Source: Methylocapsa sp. D3K7 (GTDB taxonomy: Bacteria; Pseudomonadota; Alphaproteobacteria; Rhizobiales; Beijerinckiaceae). From it: a stretch of 64,000 bases of DNA. A model generated the notes under the pieces. That model had not been told where the DNA came from and searched no databases. It saw only the letters and a list, made by a program, of their open reading frames with translations. The stretch covers positions 1,860,001 through 1,924,000 of the forward strand of contig NZ_CP123229.1 in assembly GCF_029855125.1 (NCBI RefSeq). The letters are read 5' to 3'. The position numbers and the translations under genes are program-made. Shown one piece after another: positions 10,630 to 20,309 of this stretch (positions within the stretch are counted from its first letter, which is position 1; the number at the start of each line of letters is the position of its first letter).

Positions 10630-11957
10630 TGCGCAAGGCTTTACCTTTACTGCTAGGCACCGTGCTGGGCGCGGGGCTCGTCACGCTGGCGACAAAGACA
10701 ACGGTGTTTCCGGAAGGTACGGCGCGTGCCGCCGCCTCGGATACCTACCGTAATCTCAATCTCTTCGGCGATGTGTTCGAGAAAATCCGCTCGGATTATG
10801 TCGAGAAGCCGGACGAGCAAAAGCTCGTCGAGTCGGCGATCAACGGCATGCTCAGTTCGCTCGATCCGCATTCGAGCTATATGGATGCCAAAAGCTTCCG
10901 CGACATGCAGGTGCAGACCCGTGGCGAATTCGGCGGTCTTGGCATTGAGGTCACCCAGGAAGACGGGGCGATCAAGGTTGTGACGCCCATCGACGATACA
11001 CCGGCTTCGCGGGCGGGAATATTGTCCGGCGATATCATCACCGCCATCGACAATGAGAATGTTCAAGGCTTGAGCCTCAATCAGGCGGTGGACAAGATGC
11101 GCGGCGCCCCGGACACGCCGGTGGTTCTCAAGATTTTGCGCGGCACCAGCAAAGACCCGATCGATATCAAGCTGACCCGCGCGGTGATTCAGATCAAGTC
11201 CGTGCGCGAGCATCAAGAAGGCGACGATATCGGCTATATCCGGATCACCCAGTTCAACGAACAGACCTTTGAGGGAGTCCGGGCAGCGATCCAGAAATTC
11301 GAAAACGATATCCCGGCGGCCAAGCTCAAGGGCTTTATTCTGGACTTGCGCAACAATCCCGGCGGTTTGCTCGATCAGTCGATCGCCGTCGTCAATTGTT
11401 TCCTCGACCGGGGAGAAATCGTGTCCACCCGCGGCCGCAACGCCGAGGAGACGATGCGCTACAATGCGCATCCCGGCGATTTGTCGAAGGGCAAGCCGGT
11501 GATCATCCTGATCAATGGCGGCTCGGCGTCGGCGTCGGAAATCGTCGCTGGTGCCTTGCAGGACCACAAGCGGGCGACCGTTCTGGGGACGCGCTCGTTC
11601 GGCAAGGGCTCCGTGCAGACGATCATTCCGCTGGGCCAGAACAATGGCGCCGTGCGGCTCACCACCGCCCGCTACTACACACCCTCTGGCCGCTCGATTC
11701 AGGCGAAGGGGATCGACCCGGACGTGACCGTGCTGCAGGATGTCCCCGACGACCTCAAGGGCAAGGACGACACCAAGGGCGAGGCGTCCTTGAAGGGCCA
11801 CCTCAAGAATGGCGACGACGAAAAAGGCGGTTCGCAGGCGTTTGTTCCGCCAGATCCGAAGAATGACAAGCAGTTGATCGCCGCCGTGGATATTTTGCGC
11901 GGCGTCAACAAAGCGATGAACAAGGCCGGCAACGAACCCGCGAAAGTTCCCAATTGA
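10626..11957 (+). CDS. ctpA: C-terminal processing protease CtpA (S41 family)
   Basis: Periplasmic serine protease (443 aa) that trims C-termini and controls peptidoglycan hydrolases. ATG at 10626 overlaps the preceding stop. The N-terminus is a signal or anchor (LPLLLGTVLGAGLV). A PDZ domain covers roughly residues 95-175 (GGLGIEV ... SGDIITAIDNENV). The S41 catalytic dyad is visible: Ser about 302 in GGSASASEIVAGAL and Lys 327 in FGKGSVQT, 25 residues apart as in E. coli Prc. The C-terminal tail is charged and low-complexity. Coupling to the EnvC-like gene suggests joint control of septal murein hydrolysis. Confidence 0.95.
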   Translation: MMRKALPLLLGTVLGAGLVTLATKTTVFPEGTARAAASDTYRNLNLFGDVFEKIRSDYVEKPDEQKLVESAINGMLSSLDPHSSYMDAKSFRDMQVQTRGEFGGLGIEVTQEDGAIKVVTPIDDTPASRAGILSGDIITAIDNENVQGLSLNQAVDKMRGAPDTPVVLKILRGTSKDPIDIKLTRAVIQIKSVREHQEGDDIGYIRITQFNEQTFEGVRAAIQKFENDIPAAKLKGFILDLRNNPGGLLDQSIAVVNCFLDRGEIVSTRGRNAEETMRYNAHPGDLSKGKPVIILINGGSASASEIVAGALQDHKRATVLGTRSFGKGSVQTIIPLGQNNGAVRLTTARYYTPSGRSIQAKGIDPDVTVLQDVPDDLKGKDDTKGEASLKGHLKNGDDEKGGSQAFVPPDPKNDKQLIAAVDILRGVNKAMNKAGNEPAKVPN

Positions 11958-12338
11958 ACGGCGGGCCGGTAACCGGAAAAAAATAATCCCGCCGAAAGGC
12001 GGCCGGACCTGACGCCAATATCATGCTGAAGACAACTCATGCTGAGACGAGGTGATGGCCTCGCGCAAGCATGACGGGCGAAGCTGAGGCGGCGGCTGAT
12101 ACCGCCGCCCGGAATGGCGCAAAGGGATATGCCGGACGTGCCGGTGGTGAGGCGGCCGGAGGAAGCGCTTTTGGGCCTTCGCGGTTTCACCCATGAGAAG
12201 GCCCAGCAACACCGGAAGGCACCATACTCAGGCTCCGGCTGGGCGGGTGCGCGGCGCGGGTGCCGGGAGGCATTCTGGCGAGGGGCGAATGCTCAACCTG
12301 GCTTGTGGCAGTCGATGCAGGCGCCAGGCAGGGAAGCG
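11958..12338. other. Intergenic region with a GC-rich hairpin
   Basis: 380 bp between ctpA and the deacetylase gene. A perfect 8-bp hairpin (GGCGGCGG / CCGCCGCC, 12088-12109) is present without a T-tract, so terminator function is doubtful. The downstream frame stays open from 12114, but no ribosome-binding site supports that early start. Confidence 0.4.
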
Positions 12339-13631
12339 ATGGGCATGATCGACGATGATATGAATAAGCCCCTGGGCCAATTCCCAACTCGAAAGCGCCG
12401 GCTGCTTGGCAACGCATCCAACAGCAAAACTGCCTTGACTGCGCTCAGCCTGTTTGGCGTGCTCGGATTTCTTGCCGGGGTCGGCGGCTTTTCCCCAGGC
12501 TCGGGCGGCCAGCCTCCGGTTGATCTGAATCCGGGAACCGGCGTTGCCGCTGATAGACTAGCGCTGGCGCCGCGCAAGACACTGCCTTTCGACGGCAGTG
12601 CAGCCACGGCTTTAACGGACCTTGCCTTTCGTCCGGCGGCCGTGAGATCCGGCGAAGCAATCGCCCCGCTCCCCTTTGGCACCCCGGAGCCGGTCTTGGG
12701 ACATGCGGATATGCTGGAGCGGCAAAGCGGTGTCAGAATCATTCGTCCGGGCGGCGGCAACGCGCCTGGCGCCCTCATCATCGATGTGGCCAAGGCCCTG
12801 AATGAGGGGCTCGCCGCCGCGCCCGATCCGCGCCTTATCGAACACACACGCTATGGCCCGATTCCGCGGATTGGCGCGGATGGAACCCGACCCGCTGAGG
12901 TTTACGCCCGCCCCGCCGTGGTTTTGCCGGGCTTGCCGCGAATCGCCTTGCTGGTCGGCGGCATGGGTCTTTCGGCACGCGCGACCGAAGACGCGATCGC
13001 GGCCTTGCCGGGCGCCGTCACTTTGGGATTTGCGCCCTATGGACCTTGTCTTGCCCGGCAAACAGCTCTCGCGCGGGAAGCCGGACATGAGCTTGTCTTA
13101 CAAATTCCGATGGAACCTTTCGATTTCCCGCGCGATGATCCAGGTCCGCATACACTCGTGGCGGATCCCGGAAAAACCGGCAATAATGACGATTTGGCTT
13201 GGCTCATGAGCCGTTTCACGGGATATGCGGGCGTCGCCAATTTTCTTGGCGGCAAGTTCACGGCGGATGAAACGGCCCTGCGGCCGGTGTTGCGCGCGTT
13301 CGCGACGCGGGGATTGTTCTATGTCGATGACGGGACCTCCTCGAGGAGTTTGGCGATGACCCTCGCGCCTGGACAATCTCTTGCGGCCGCGCGGGCGGAC
13401 ATCGTCCTCGATTCGGCGGCAGGGCCAAGCGCCATTGAAGCAGCCCTCGCCCGGCTCGAAGCGATCGCCCGCGACAAGGGCCTGGCGATCGGCGTTGCCA
13501 GCGCGCTTCCAGATTCGATTGAAGCGATCGGCAGTTTTGCACGCGGACTGGAGACGCGAGGGATTGCGCTTGTGCCGCTCAGCGCCGCCGTGGCAAGACC
13601 GCAACCCGGCTTGGCCGAACATCAATTGTGA
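12339..13631 (+). CDS. Divergent polysaccharide deacetylase family protein (YibQ/DUF610-like)
   Basis: Envelope protein (430 aa). ATG at 12339 follows AGGGAA. An N-terminal membrane anchor (TALTALSLFGVLGFLAGVGG) and a Pro/Gly-rich linker lead to a divergent NodB-type barrel: RIALLVGGMGLSARAT, TLGFAPYG, ELVLQIPMEP, PHTLVADPG, ANFLGGKFTADE and GLFYVDDGTSS. The metal-binding histidines of true deacetylases are not obvious, as usual for this family, whose function is unknown. The position after the EnvC-like factor and ctpA is conserved in alphaproteobacteria and hints at a cell-wall role. Confidence 0.9.
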   Translation: MGMIDDDMNKPLGQFPTRKRRLLGNASNSKTALTALSLFGVLGFLAGVGGFSPGSGGQPPVDLNPGTGVAADRLALAPRKTLPFDGSAATALTDLAFRPAAVRSGEAIAPLPFGTPEPVLGHADMLERQSGVRIIRPGGGNAPGALIIDVAKALNEGLAAAPDPRLIEHTRYGPIPRIGADGTRPAEVYARPAVVLPGLPRIALLVGGMGLSARATEDAIAALPGAVTLGFAPYGPCLARQTALAREAGHELVLQIPMEPFDFPRDDPGPHTLVADPGKTGNNDDLAWLMSRFTGYAGVANFLGGKFTADETALRPVLRAFATRGLFYVDDGTSSRSLAMTLAPGQSLAAARADIVLDSAAGPSAIEAALARLEAIARDKGLAIGVASALPDSIEAIGSFARGLETRGIALVPLSAAVARPQPGLAEHQL

Positions 13632-13643
13632 GGTGTGGTGCTG

Positions 13644-14147
13644 ATGAACTTCGTGAACTACCGCCCTTGTGTCGGGATCATGCTTCTCAATCGCGACGGG
13701 CTTGTCTTCGTCGGCCGCCGCCGTGGCAAGAGCGCGTCTAACCGTCTTCAAGTTGGTTATGAATGGCAAATGCCACAAGGAGGTATCGATCCCGGCGAAG
13801 ATCCCTATCAAGCCGCCCTGCGCGAACTTCAGGAGGAAACCAACGTCTCTTCCACCGCATTTCTTGCCGAATCCGCGGACTGGTACAGTTATGATCTCCC
13901 CCAAGGTGTTTTGAAGAAATCCTGGAATGGTCGCTTTCAGGGACAGCGTCAGAAATGGTTTGCTCTCCATTTTCAAGGCCAGGATTCCGAGATCGACATC
14001 GAGTCTCCCGCAGGAGGTCACCGGCCTGAATTCGATGCCTGGCGATGGGAAGAGGTGGGCCGTCTCGCCGAACTGATCGTTCCATTCAAGCGGCCCGTTT
14101 ACGAAAAAGTGGTCGAAGATTTCGCGCATCTTGCCCTGCCGCGATGA
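13644..14147 (+). CDS. rppH: RNA pyrophosphohydrolase RppH
   Basis: Nudix hydrolase (167 aa) that removes pyrophosphate from mRNA 5' ends and so starts mRNA decay. The Nudix box runs from residue 46 (GGIDPGEDPYQAALRELQEE). YRPCVGIMLLN at the start and KWFALHFQG are typical. ATG at 13644 has GAGG 10 bases upstream; GTG at 13635 is too close to that site. It lies 12 bp after the deacetylase gene. Confidence 0.95.
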   Translation: MNFVNYRPCVGIMLLNRDGLVFVGRRRGKSASNRLQVGYEWQMPQGGIDPGEDPYQAALRELQEETNVSSTAFLAESADWYSYDLPQGVLKKSWNGRFQGQRQKWFALHFQGQDSEIDIESPAGGHRPEFDAWRWEEVGRLAELIVPFKRPVYEKVVEDFAHLALPR

Positions 14148-14302
14148 CGCGCTAGTTGAGCTATCGCGGAAGGGCTGCACGGCTCCTATCAGATCACTTA
14201 GTCCCGTCCGGAGGGCTGGTGTTTGCGGAGGAATGCGCTTGACACCGGCAAATTCTAATAACAGCATAAAGCTGATTTAGTCTATGGTTTTAGGAGGAAT
14301 TA

Positions 14303-14884
14303 ATGTCGGTTTTGCCTGAGGTTTTGAAGGCCAATGAGGCCTATGCCGCGAGTTTTGGCGCCAAATCGCAATTGGCCCTGCCGCCCGCGCGGCGATTCGC
14401 CATCCTGACCTGCATGGACGCGCGTCTTGATCCTGCCAAATATGCCGGTCTCGCCGAGGGTGACGCACATGTAATCCGCAACGCGGGCGGGCGGGCCAGC
14501 GACGACGCGATCCGCTCACTGGTGATTTCCTACAAACTTCTCGGCACCCGCGAATGGTTTGTCGTTCATCACTCGGATTGCGGCATGCAGCTGTTCGACG
14601 ACAACATCATGAGCGATCTGCTCGACAAGAGTTTGGAAACGGCTTCGATCGACGAAAAGGGCTGGCACGATCACGGGCATGGACCCGGCAGCGGGCACGG
14701 CCATTACATCAAATGGCTGACGTTCAAGGACCTCCCAAAGAGCGTGACGGACGATGTCAAACGGATCCGGTCGCATCCGCTGGTGCCGCGCAATATTCCA
14801 ATTTACGGCTACTATTACGACGTGAAGAGCGGCCGTCTGGTCGAGGTGCCGGAAGCAACGGCCGCCGGCAAGGCCACGGCCTGA
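14303..14884 (+). CDS. Beta-class carbonic anhydrase
   Basis: Zinc enzyme (193 aa) interconverting CO2 and bicarbonate. Zinc ligands and the dyad are visible: C37 in TCMDAR (with D39 and R41), then H90 and C93 in HHSDCG. An AGGAGG site precedes the ATG. The segment [14 protein letters not shown] (about residues 121-134) is an unusual His/Gly-rich insertion that might bind metal. The overall architecture fits the short type II-like beta enzymes common in actinobacteria and alphaproteobacteria. Monocistronic. Confidence 0.93.
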   Translation: MSVLPEVLKANEAYAASFGAKSQLALPPARRFAILTCMDARLDPAKYAGLAEGDAHVIRNAGGRASDDAIRSLVISYKLLGTREWFVVHHSDCGMQLFDDNIMSDLLDKSLETASIDEKGWHDHGHGPGSGHGHYIKWLTFKDLPKSVTDDVKRIRSHPLVPRNIPIYGYYYDVKSGRLVEVPEATAAGKATA

Positions 14885-14954
14885 GCAAAATCACGGGCCG
14901 GCGGCGCCCAGCCGCCGGACACGCATGGGGCGTGGAGCAAAGCCCTGGCGTAAG

Positions 14955-17900
14955 CTAAAGACCAGGAAGCATTCCGTTCTCGAGCAAAGTCGTCCAGCCA
15001 AAACTGCCCACAGGCAACAGAAGGGCTCGAACGAGCGGCTGCTGCGAAAACGGACTAAAGGCGCCTTCCCGCAGTCCCTCAATACGCACCAGCAATGTTT
15101 CCAACTGTCCGGCGCTGTCAGCCCCATCATCCGAATCCTTGGCGCGCGGACCTTTGGCGCAAATGATCCCATCCATCAGCCTTTGCGTAGCGGCTTTTCG
15201 CATCGACTGCGCCGCCCAGCAGAGCGCGATCGCGCAGCCGAACACGATAGCAAGACAGGTCCCCTGAAACACGAGAATTTTCGGGTTGGGCGTGTAATTG
15301 GCGAATACCGTGCTGCGTGTCACGATCACCAGCGCAATCAGCAGGAACGGATAATAGATGAGCGTGCCGATGCAGCGGGTTCGCTTCGCCACGAAGTCGA
15401 GATCAATCCACTTATCGATAAATCGCGGCTCCAGACCAAGGCGGTCCTCGAATTGCGTCCGCGTTTGGGCAGGCCACTCGGTGGTGCTGCGGCATAGGTC
15501 CCTGACAAAGCGCAAACAAAGCCATGTTGCATCGAAGACCACATATATCACCGCCATCGTACAGATGATTTCGGCTTTGGACGTGTACCGCAAGACGTGT
15601 CTGGCAAATTCCCCTCGCCTGGGCGAGACAGCGTGGCCCAGCAAAGGGGAGAGGACAAGGAACCAAAGACAATACATGACGGTGGTGTAGACAACGACGC
15701 GGACCAGCCGCGCTGCCCATCGGCTTTGGTAAACATATTCGCACCAAGCGATGTTGATCCTATAGGGCTTGCTGGGGTCCGGCTGATGCTCCCGGAGGCT
15801 GTAGGAAAAGAGGCTCGCGAGCTTCTTCCATACGGTCTGCCTCTCGGCCCCCTTACGAGCCGCGGTGATCGCCAAACTGGGGTTAGGCAAATTCAATTCC
15901 TGCGCAATCTCACACAAATTTTCGTCCAGTTTGCGCCACGCTCTCCAAAGGAGATAAACTGACAGCACAACACCGAGCGCGCGCAGCAGGACCGTCGGCC
16001 AGACGCTGACGCCTTGCAGCAAGGCCATCGGCTCGCCATCGCCATATTCCGTCAGCCTATTGGCGATCCAACCCCAATTGTAGCAGGCGGCGGCGGCGGC
16101 GGCGGCAATCAAGCCGACAAGGCCGACTTCGACGAGGGCGTGCTCGCGCACCCGGCGGCTGCAAAGCGTCAGCAAAATGAAAATCGAAGCGGCTGCCAAA
16201 GTCACAGAAATCGAATCGAGATTTTCCGGTTCTGAAAAGAGGCTCTCGATAGGCGGCTGAACACCACCGCAAGCCCATAGGTCAGTTCCGCAAGCGCCGG
16301 GGCTGGCGGAAGAGCGTCCTTCGATTGGAGCGGTGTTCTTCGCCACATAGGCTGGACTTTTGTGGTCGCGGTTCTGCGGTGTCCCGGCAAGGAAGTCCGC
16401 CGGTTTACCCTCATACTGAATAATCTCGCCGGTCCGGCCGATCTCAAATATCCGGGATGGCGATAGCCAAGCAGATATTTTCTCTTGATCGAAAGAAGGC
16501 TCGCGTCCGTCTCTGGGAGCGCCGACAGCCAGACTTGTGGCGAGGAATGCGGCGGTTTGGTAGCTGCTGCGGAATGGCGGGATTTCACCCTGAATTTCTG
16601 GCCGTAGCTCAGGACCGAAGCTCGACGAAATGATGAGATTGCGGGTGAAGTCGAGTTCGCTCGGCAATGTGAGCGAGGCGTCGAAATCGGTCGTAAAAAA
16701 GACCGCCTCTGGAAATTGAGGCGCAAGCGCACGCAGCACCAGCAATTTGTCGAAAACGTCACTGCCGAGAATCCCGATGGCACTTATGCCGCCTTCCTTC
16801 TTCTGGCGCAGGCTATCGTCTAAGTTGCGCAGACGATCGGCGAGCCTTCGCAGATAATCTTGTTGTCCCTGCCCATTCGGGCGCTCCCCATCTTTGGCAT
16901 CCGGCTGGGTTTTGAAGACGTCCGCAAGGCTTGCTTGCTTGCTGGCGTCCGAAGTTCCTTTTCCAGCTTTCCGGTCCGCCGTCTCCTGAGCTCCCGGGAG
17001 CTGGCCATCGAGCCCGCGCATATAGGTCAGCCTGTGGACCAAACTCTTCTTGGCAGTTTCTTCCGGCAGGCGAGTTTTATCCTCGAAGCCACGCGCCATC
17101 GTTTTTGGCAGCGTTTGGCCATAAAAACTGTCCCATTCCGAGATCAGGGCAATATGATGGACGTCCTGGGGAGTGTTCGCTTTGGGTCGCTTTTCGCCAA
17201 GCACGATCTTCCGGAGCTTCAGCTCTTCGACAATACCGCGCGCCAGCACCTCATCCGTCGCGGTCGTTCTGTATAGGCTGATTCCCAGATTGCTAAAAAA
17301 CTCGTGGACTGTGAGTTCAGGAGAAATGTTGCAGCCTGGAACTTGCTTGTACAACTCTTTCTCGTCCACCGTCGCGCCATATGCGTAAAAGCTGAGGGGC
17401 TTGACGCGGGCCACATCTTCAGCGAACTGCGGCATGCATGCCTCCTTCGCCATGTCGAGAAGGAGGCTCGAAGAATAAGGACCGGCAATCGTAACCGGCG
17501 CACCGCGCATGTTTCCTGGGCGCAGAGCGTCGGTGAGGCCGGCGAGCTTTCGCAACGGGGTTCCATGCAGCGCATCCTCATTGACCCAAAGGACGAGGAT
17601 GTGCCGCGCTTGCGACTGATCAGAACCGGTCCGGGCAAACCATTCGTAGGGCACCACGTCCGGCAAAGTCAGATCTGAGACGCGGGGCTGAAAATAGCCC
17701 AAATGATGCTCGTCCTCCGGGACAAAGCCGGCCCGCTCGAGACCGCTCGACACGGCATAACGCGTCCGCCGCCGGACCTCGCCGTCCTCCATGTAGGGAG
17801 CCCCCGGCAATGTCACGGCGATGACCTGGGTCGTTTCCAGTTTCGCTTTATCGGTTTCCTTCGCCAGCGGCGAGAGACAGTGCGACGCCGGTGAGACGGC

Positions 17901-18173
17901 AGCCGTACCGCCCAAATTTACGCCACACCGTTCGGCTGTGCCAGGTGCGTCAATCGTCTTGGCGATGGCGGCAAATGGGTCCTGCCACAGACGCGCTTCA
18001 ATGTCCTGGCTAGTCGACGATTGGTGGAATTGCGATTCGGTCATCGCCGGACGCAAGCCGTGAAGCGGCACCTCGTGATTGACGAAGAAACTGGTGCCCG
18101 CCGCCACAAGCGCTGCGACGACCACACTGCTGCTTGCAAAATTCGTCCCCGCCGGCTTTTCGTCGCTGGCCAT
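14955..18173 (-). CDS. Large membrane protein of unknown function (1072 aa)
   Basis: ATG at 18173 lies about 6 bases after an AGGGGG run. The layout is one N-terminal membrane segment (about residues 15-34), a soluble region of about 630 residues, then about seven hydrophobic segments in the C-terminal 400 residues (for example SIFILLTLCSRRV, LVGLIAAAAAAACYN, VVVYTTVMYCLWFLVL). The soluble region has stretches reminiscent of a type 1 periplasmic-binding fold (HIALISEWDSFYGQTLP, GILGSDVFDKLLVLRAL, FFTTDFDASLTLPSELDFTR), with IIFRGT-like enzyme motifs absent. A sensor or transport role is possible but unproven. It is transcribed alone from the 290-bp gap to its right. Confidence 0.8.
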   Translation of the reverse strand: MASDEKPAGTNFASSSVVVAALVAAGTSFFVNHEVPLHGLRPAMTESQFHQSSTSQDIEARLWQDPFAAIAKTIDAPGTAERCGVNLGGTAAVSPASHCLSPLAKETDKAKLETTQVIAVTLPGAPYMEDGEVRRRTRYAVSSGLERAGFVPEDEHHLGYFQPRVSDLTLPDVVPYEWFARTGSDQSQARHILVLWVNEDALHGTPLRKLAGLTDALRPGNMRGAPVTIAGPYSSSLLLDMAKEACMPQFAEDVARVKPLSFYAYGATVDEKELYKQVPGCNISPELTVHEFFSNLGISLYRTTATDEVLARGIVEELKLRKIVLGEKRPKANTPQDVHHIALISEWDSFYGQTLPKTMARGFEDKTRLPEETAKKSLVHRLTYMRGLDGQLPGAQETADRKAGKGTSDASKQASLADVFKTQPDAKDGERPNGQGQQDYLRRLADRLRNLDDSLRQKKEGGISAIGILGSDVFDKLLVLRALAPQFPEAVFFTTDFDASLTLPSELDFTRNLIISSSFGPELRPEIQGEIPPFRSSYQTAAFLATSLAVGAPRDGREPSFDQEKISAWLSPSRIFEIGRTGEIIQYEGKPADFLAGTPQNRDHKSPAYVAKNTAPIEGRSSASPGACGTDLWACGGVQPPIESLFSEPENLDSISVTLAAASIFILLTLCSRRVREHALVEVGLVGLIAAAAAAACYNWGWIANRLTEYGDGEPMALLQGVSVWPTVLLRALGVVLSVYLLWRAWRKLDENLCEIAQELNLPNPSLAITAARKGAERQTVWKKLASLFSYSLREHQPDPSKPYRINIAWCEYVYQSRWAARLVRVVVYTTVMYCLWFLVLSPLLGHAVSPRRGEFARHVLRYTSKAEIICTMAVIYVVFDATWLCLRFVRDLCRSTTEWPAQTRTQFEDRLGLEPRFIDKWIDLDFVAKRTRCIGTLIYYPFLLIALVIVTRSTVFANYTPNPKILVFQGTCLAIVFGCAIALCWAAQSMRKAATQRLMDGIICAKGPRAKDSDDGADSAGQLETLLVRIEGLREGAFSPFSQQPLVRALLLPVGSFGWTTLLENGMLPGL

Positions 18174-18463
18174 GAGCAACCCCCTGTCACTCCTTGCCGC
18201 TACAATCGCAAAGGTTGGGCGTTTTTCCCGCCTCGCCGTGCTCCGTCAATGCTGGGCGGACGGCCCCTTCATTATCTTTACAATTGAGCAAAATGGCATC
18301 GAGATAAGTTTATGCGCTTTTTATCGATCCAATTCGGGAACCGTACTGTGATACAGCTCACACAAGGCTTGCGTATCCACGGTTTCCTAAACTTTTCAAT
18401 AATTTCTCTGTTTAATTTGAGTGTCACAAACGTGTTTCCGGCGCGCCCCCTAAACAGGGGGGA

Positions 18464-18979
18464 TCACCAGGATTCAAGGTCGAGGACCGGCAGTCCCGTC
18501 GCGGCGCAGATCGCCTCCATCAGGTTCACGCCCGCCGTAACGCTGACGATCCCGTTTTGCGGACTGAGCAACAACCGGTTTTGCGGCTTCTTCAATTCGA
18601 GATAAGGCGCGCAGTGGCCAATGCCAAAGTCTTTATTCAGGGCGATGCCCGCGATGTCCTCGAAAGCGTAGCGTTCGATTTTGGGCGGACGGTTCCAGGT
18701 GCGAATGCTGTAGACAATTTGGCGGGACCGCGAATCGAAAATGGTGGTGTAGACCTGGGGCAGCAGCAAGAATATGCCGCAGCCGAGCAAGAACACCGCG
18801 CAAAAGAGAACGAGCCAGATCCGAGAGACTGTATGCGGATTGGCGGCGGCGATCATCAAGCCAAGCCCCGCAGCTACAAACAGCGCCCCGAGCCATCTGG
18901 TGATGCCGTTTTTCGCGCGAACGGTCAGCGTGTCCCCGTCTGTTTCGATCCGCAAAGCACCATGATCACTCCGCCTCAT
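18464..18979 (-). CDS. Two-helix membrane protein, hypothetical (171 aa)
   Basis: ATG at 18979 overlaps the end of the pyrC-like gene by 14 bases, so it is probably the third gene of that operon. Two membrane helices (WLGALFVAAGLGLMIAAA and IWLVLFCAVFLLGCGIFLLL) are followed by a cytosolic domain with TTIFDSRSRQIVYSIRTW, a pattern seen in bacterial PH-like domains. No enzymatic motif is visible. Function unknown. Confidence 0.75.
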   Translation of the reverse strand: MRRSDHGALRIETDGDTLTVRAKNGITRWLGALFVAAGLGLMIAAANPHTVSRIWLVLFCAVFLLGCGIFLLLPQVYTTIFDSRSRQIVYSIRTWNRPPKIERYAFEDIAGIALNKDFGIGHCAPYLELKKPQNRLLLSPQNGIVSVTAGVNLMEAICAATGLPVLDLESW

Positions 18980-20309
18980 AAACAACGTCCCCCGCGACCA
19001 GCGTAAGTTTCACCTTGCCCTCCATGCGGGCCTCGTCGAAGGGCGTGTTCTTGCAGCGGGAATGAAGTTTTGCGGGATCGACGACAAAAGGTTCGTCCGG
19101 GTCGAAACGGATCAGATCGGCGGGCGCGCCAGCCGTGAGTCTTCCCTGCGGCAGACGCAAAATCTCTGCCGGGCGTATGGTCATCGCGGCAATCAGGCGC
19201 GGGAGCGGAATTTCGCCCTGATGCACGAGACGCAGGCCCGCCGCGAGCATGGTCTCCAAACCGATGGCGCCAACCTCCGCCTCGGCGAATGGCAAGCGCT
19301 TCGTTTCGACGTCCTGGGGATCGTGATCGGACACGATGACGTCGATGACCCCGGACGCCAGACCGGCCACGAGGGCGCGGCGTTCGTCTTCCCCGCGCAG
19401 CGGCGGAGCGAGTTTCAAGAACGTCCGGTAATCGCCGATGTCATTTTCGTTGAGGGTCAGATGATTGATCGAGGTGGCGCAGGTGACGGGCAAACCATCG
19501 GCCTTTGCCCTTGCGACAATGTCCAAGGAGAGAGCCGTGGTGACGAGCGCGGCGTGGTAGCGCACGCCTGTCAAGTTCACGAGCCGGATGTCGCGATCGA
19601 GCATGATCGCCTCCGCTTCACGCGGGATTCCCGCAAGGCCAAGGCGCGTGGCGAATTCGCCTTCGTTCATCACTCCTTCGGCGGCAAGATCGGGGTCCTC
19701 GGGATAATGCATCACGAGGGCATCGAAATCGCGCGCATATTGCATGACCCTGCGGAAGACCCGGGCGCTGCAAATCGAGCGGGCTCCATCGCTGAAGGCC
19801 ACCGCGCCCGCCTGTTGCAGCAAACCGATCTCGGCGATTTCCGTGCCCTTGAGACCCGCCGTTAAGGCTGCCGAGGGCAGCACCCGCACGCGGCCGGTAT
19901 CGCGCGCCCGGCGCAGCAGAAAATCGACGACCGCCGGCTCGTCGACGGGCGGATTGGTATCGGGCCGGGCCAGAATCGTCGTGACGCCGCCTGCCGCCGC
20001 CGCCAGGGTCGCGGTCGCGATCGTCTCGCGGTGTTCGGCACCAGGCTCGCCAATGAAGGCCCGCATGTCGATGAGGCCCGGCGCCACGCAATCACCGCCG
20101 CAATCGATGATCTGCGCGTGAGCGGGGAGATTTGCCAGAACGACCCCTGCACCCGCTTCGCGGATCAAGCCATCGACAACCAGAACGCCGCCGGCAATTT
20201 CGCTGAGCGCGGCGGGATCAATCAATCGCGCATTGATCAGCGCCAGCGGCCGGTGGGCGATGGAAGAGGTGGTGGCGCTATGTTTCACCCGCAACTGCCT
20301 CTCATCCAT
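18966..20309 (-). CDS. pyrC: Dihydroorotase-like protein PyrC', probably non-catalytic
   Basis: Amidohydrolase-fold protein (447 aa). ATG at 20309 overlaps the pyrB stop by 8 bases. It has the framework of class I dihydroorotase ([40 protein letters not shown]). However, the metal-binding HxH after the first strand reads [12 protein letters not shown], and the later histidine of the HIxHxS motif reads YHAALVTT. In the family this pattern marks the pseudo-dihydroorotase that stabilises aspartate carbamoyltransferase as a complex. An active dihydroorotase should then lie elsewhere in the genome. Confidence 0.9.
   Translation of the reverse strand: MDERQLRVKHSATTSSIAHRPLALINARLIDPAALSEIAGGVLVVDGLIREAGAGVVLANLPAHAQIIDCGGDCVAPGLIDMRAFIGEPGAEHRETIATATLAAAAGGVTTILARPDTNPPVDEPAVVDFLLRRARDTGRVRVLPSAALTAGLKGTEIAEIGLLQQAGAVAFSDGARSICSARVFRRVMQYARDFDALVMHYPEDPDLAAEGVMNEGEFATRLGLAGIPREAEAIMLDRDIRLVNLTGVRYHAALVTTALSLDIVARAKADGLPVTCATSINHLTLNENDIGDYRTFLKLAPPLRGEDERRALVAGLASGVIDVIVSDHDPQDVETKRLPFAEAEVGAIGLETMLAAGLRLVHQGEIPLPRLIAAMTIRPAEILRLPQGRLTAGAPADLIRFDPDEPFVVDPAKLHSRCKNTPFDEARMEGKVKLTLVAGDVVYEAE

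Noticed and set aside
12114..12338. N-terminal extension of the polysaccharide deacetylase
   Set aside because: No ribosome-binding site; the extension is Arg/Gly-rich and precedes the natural membrane-anchor start.
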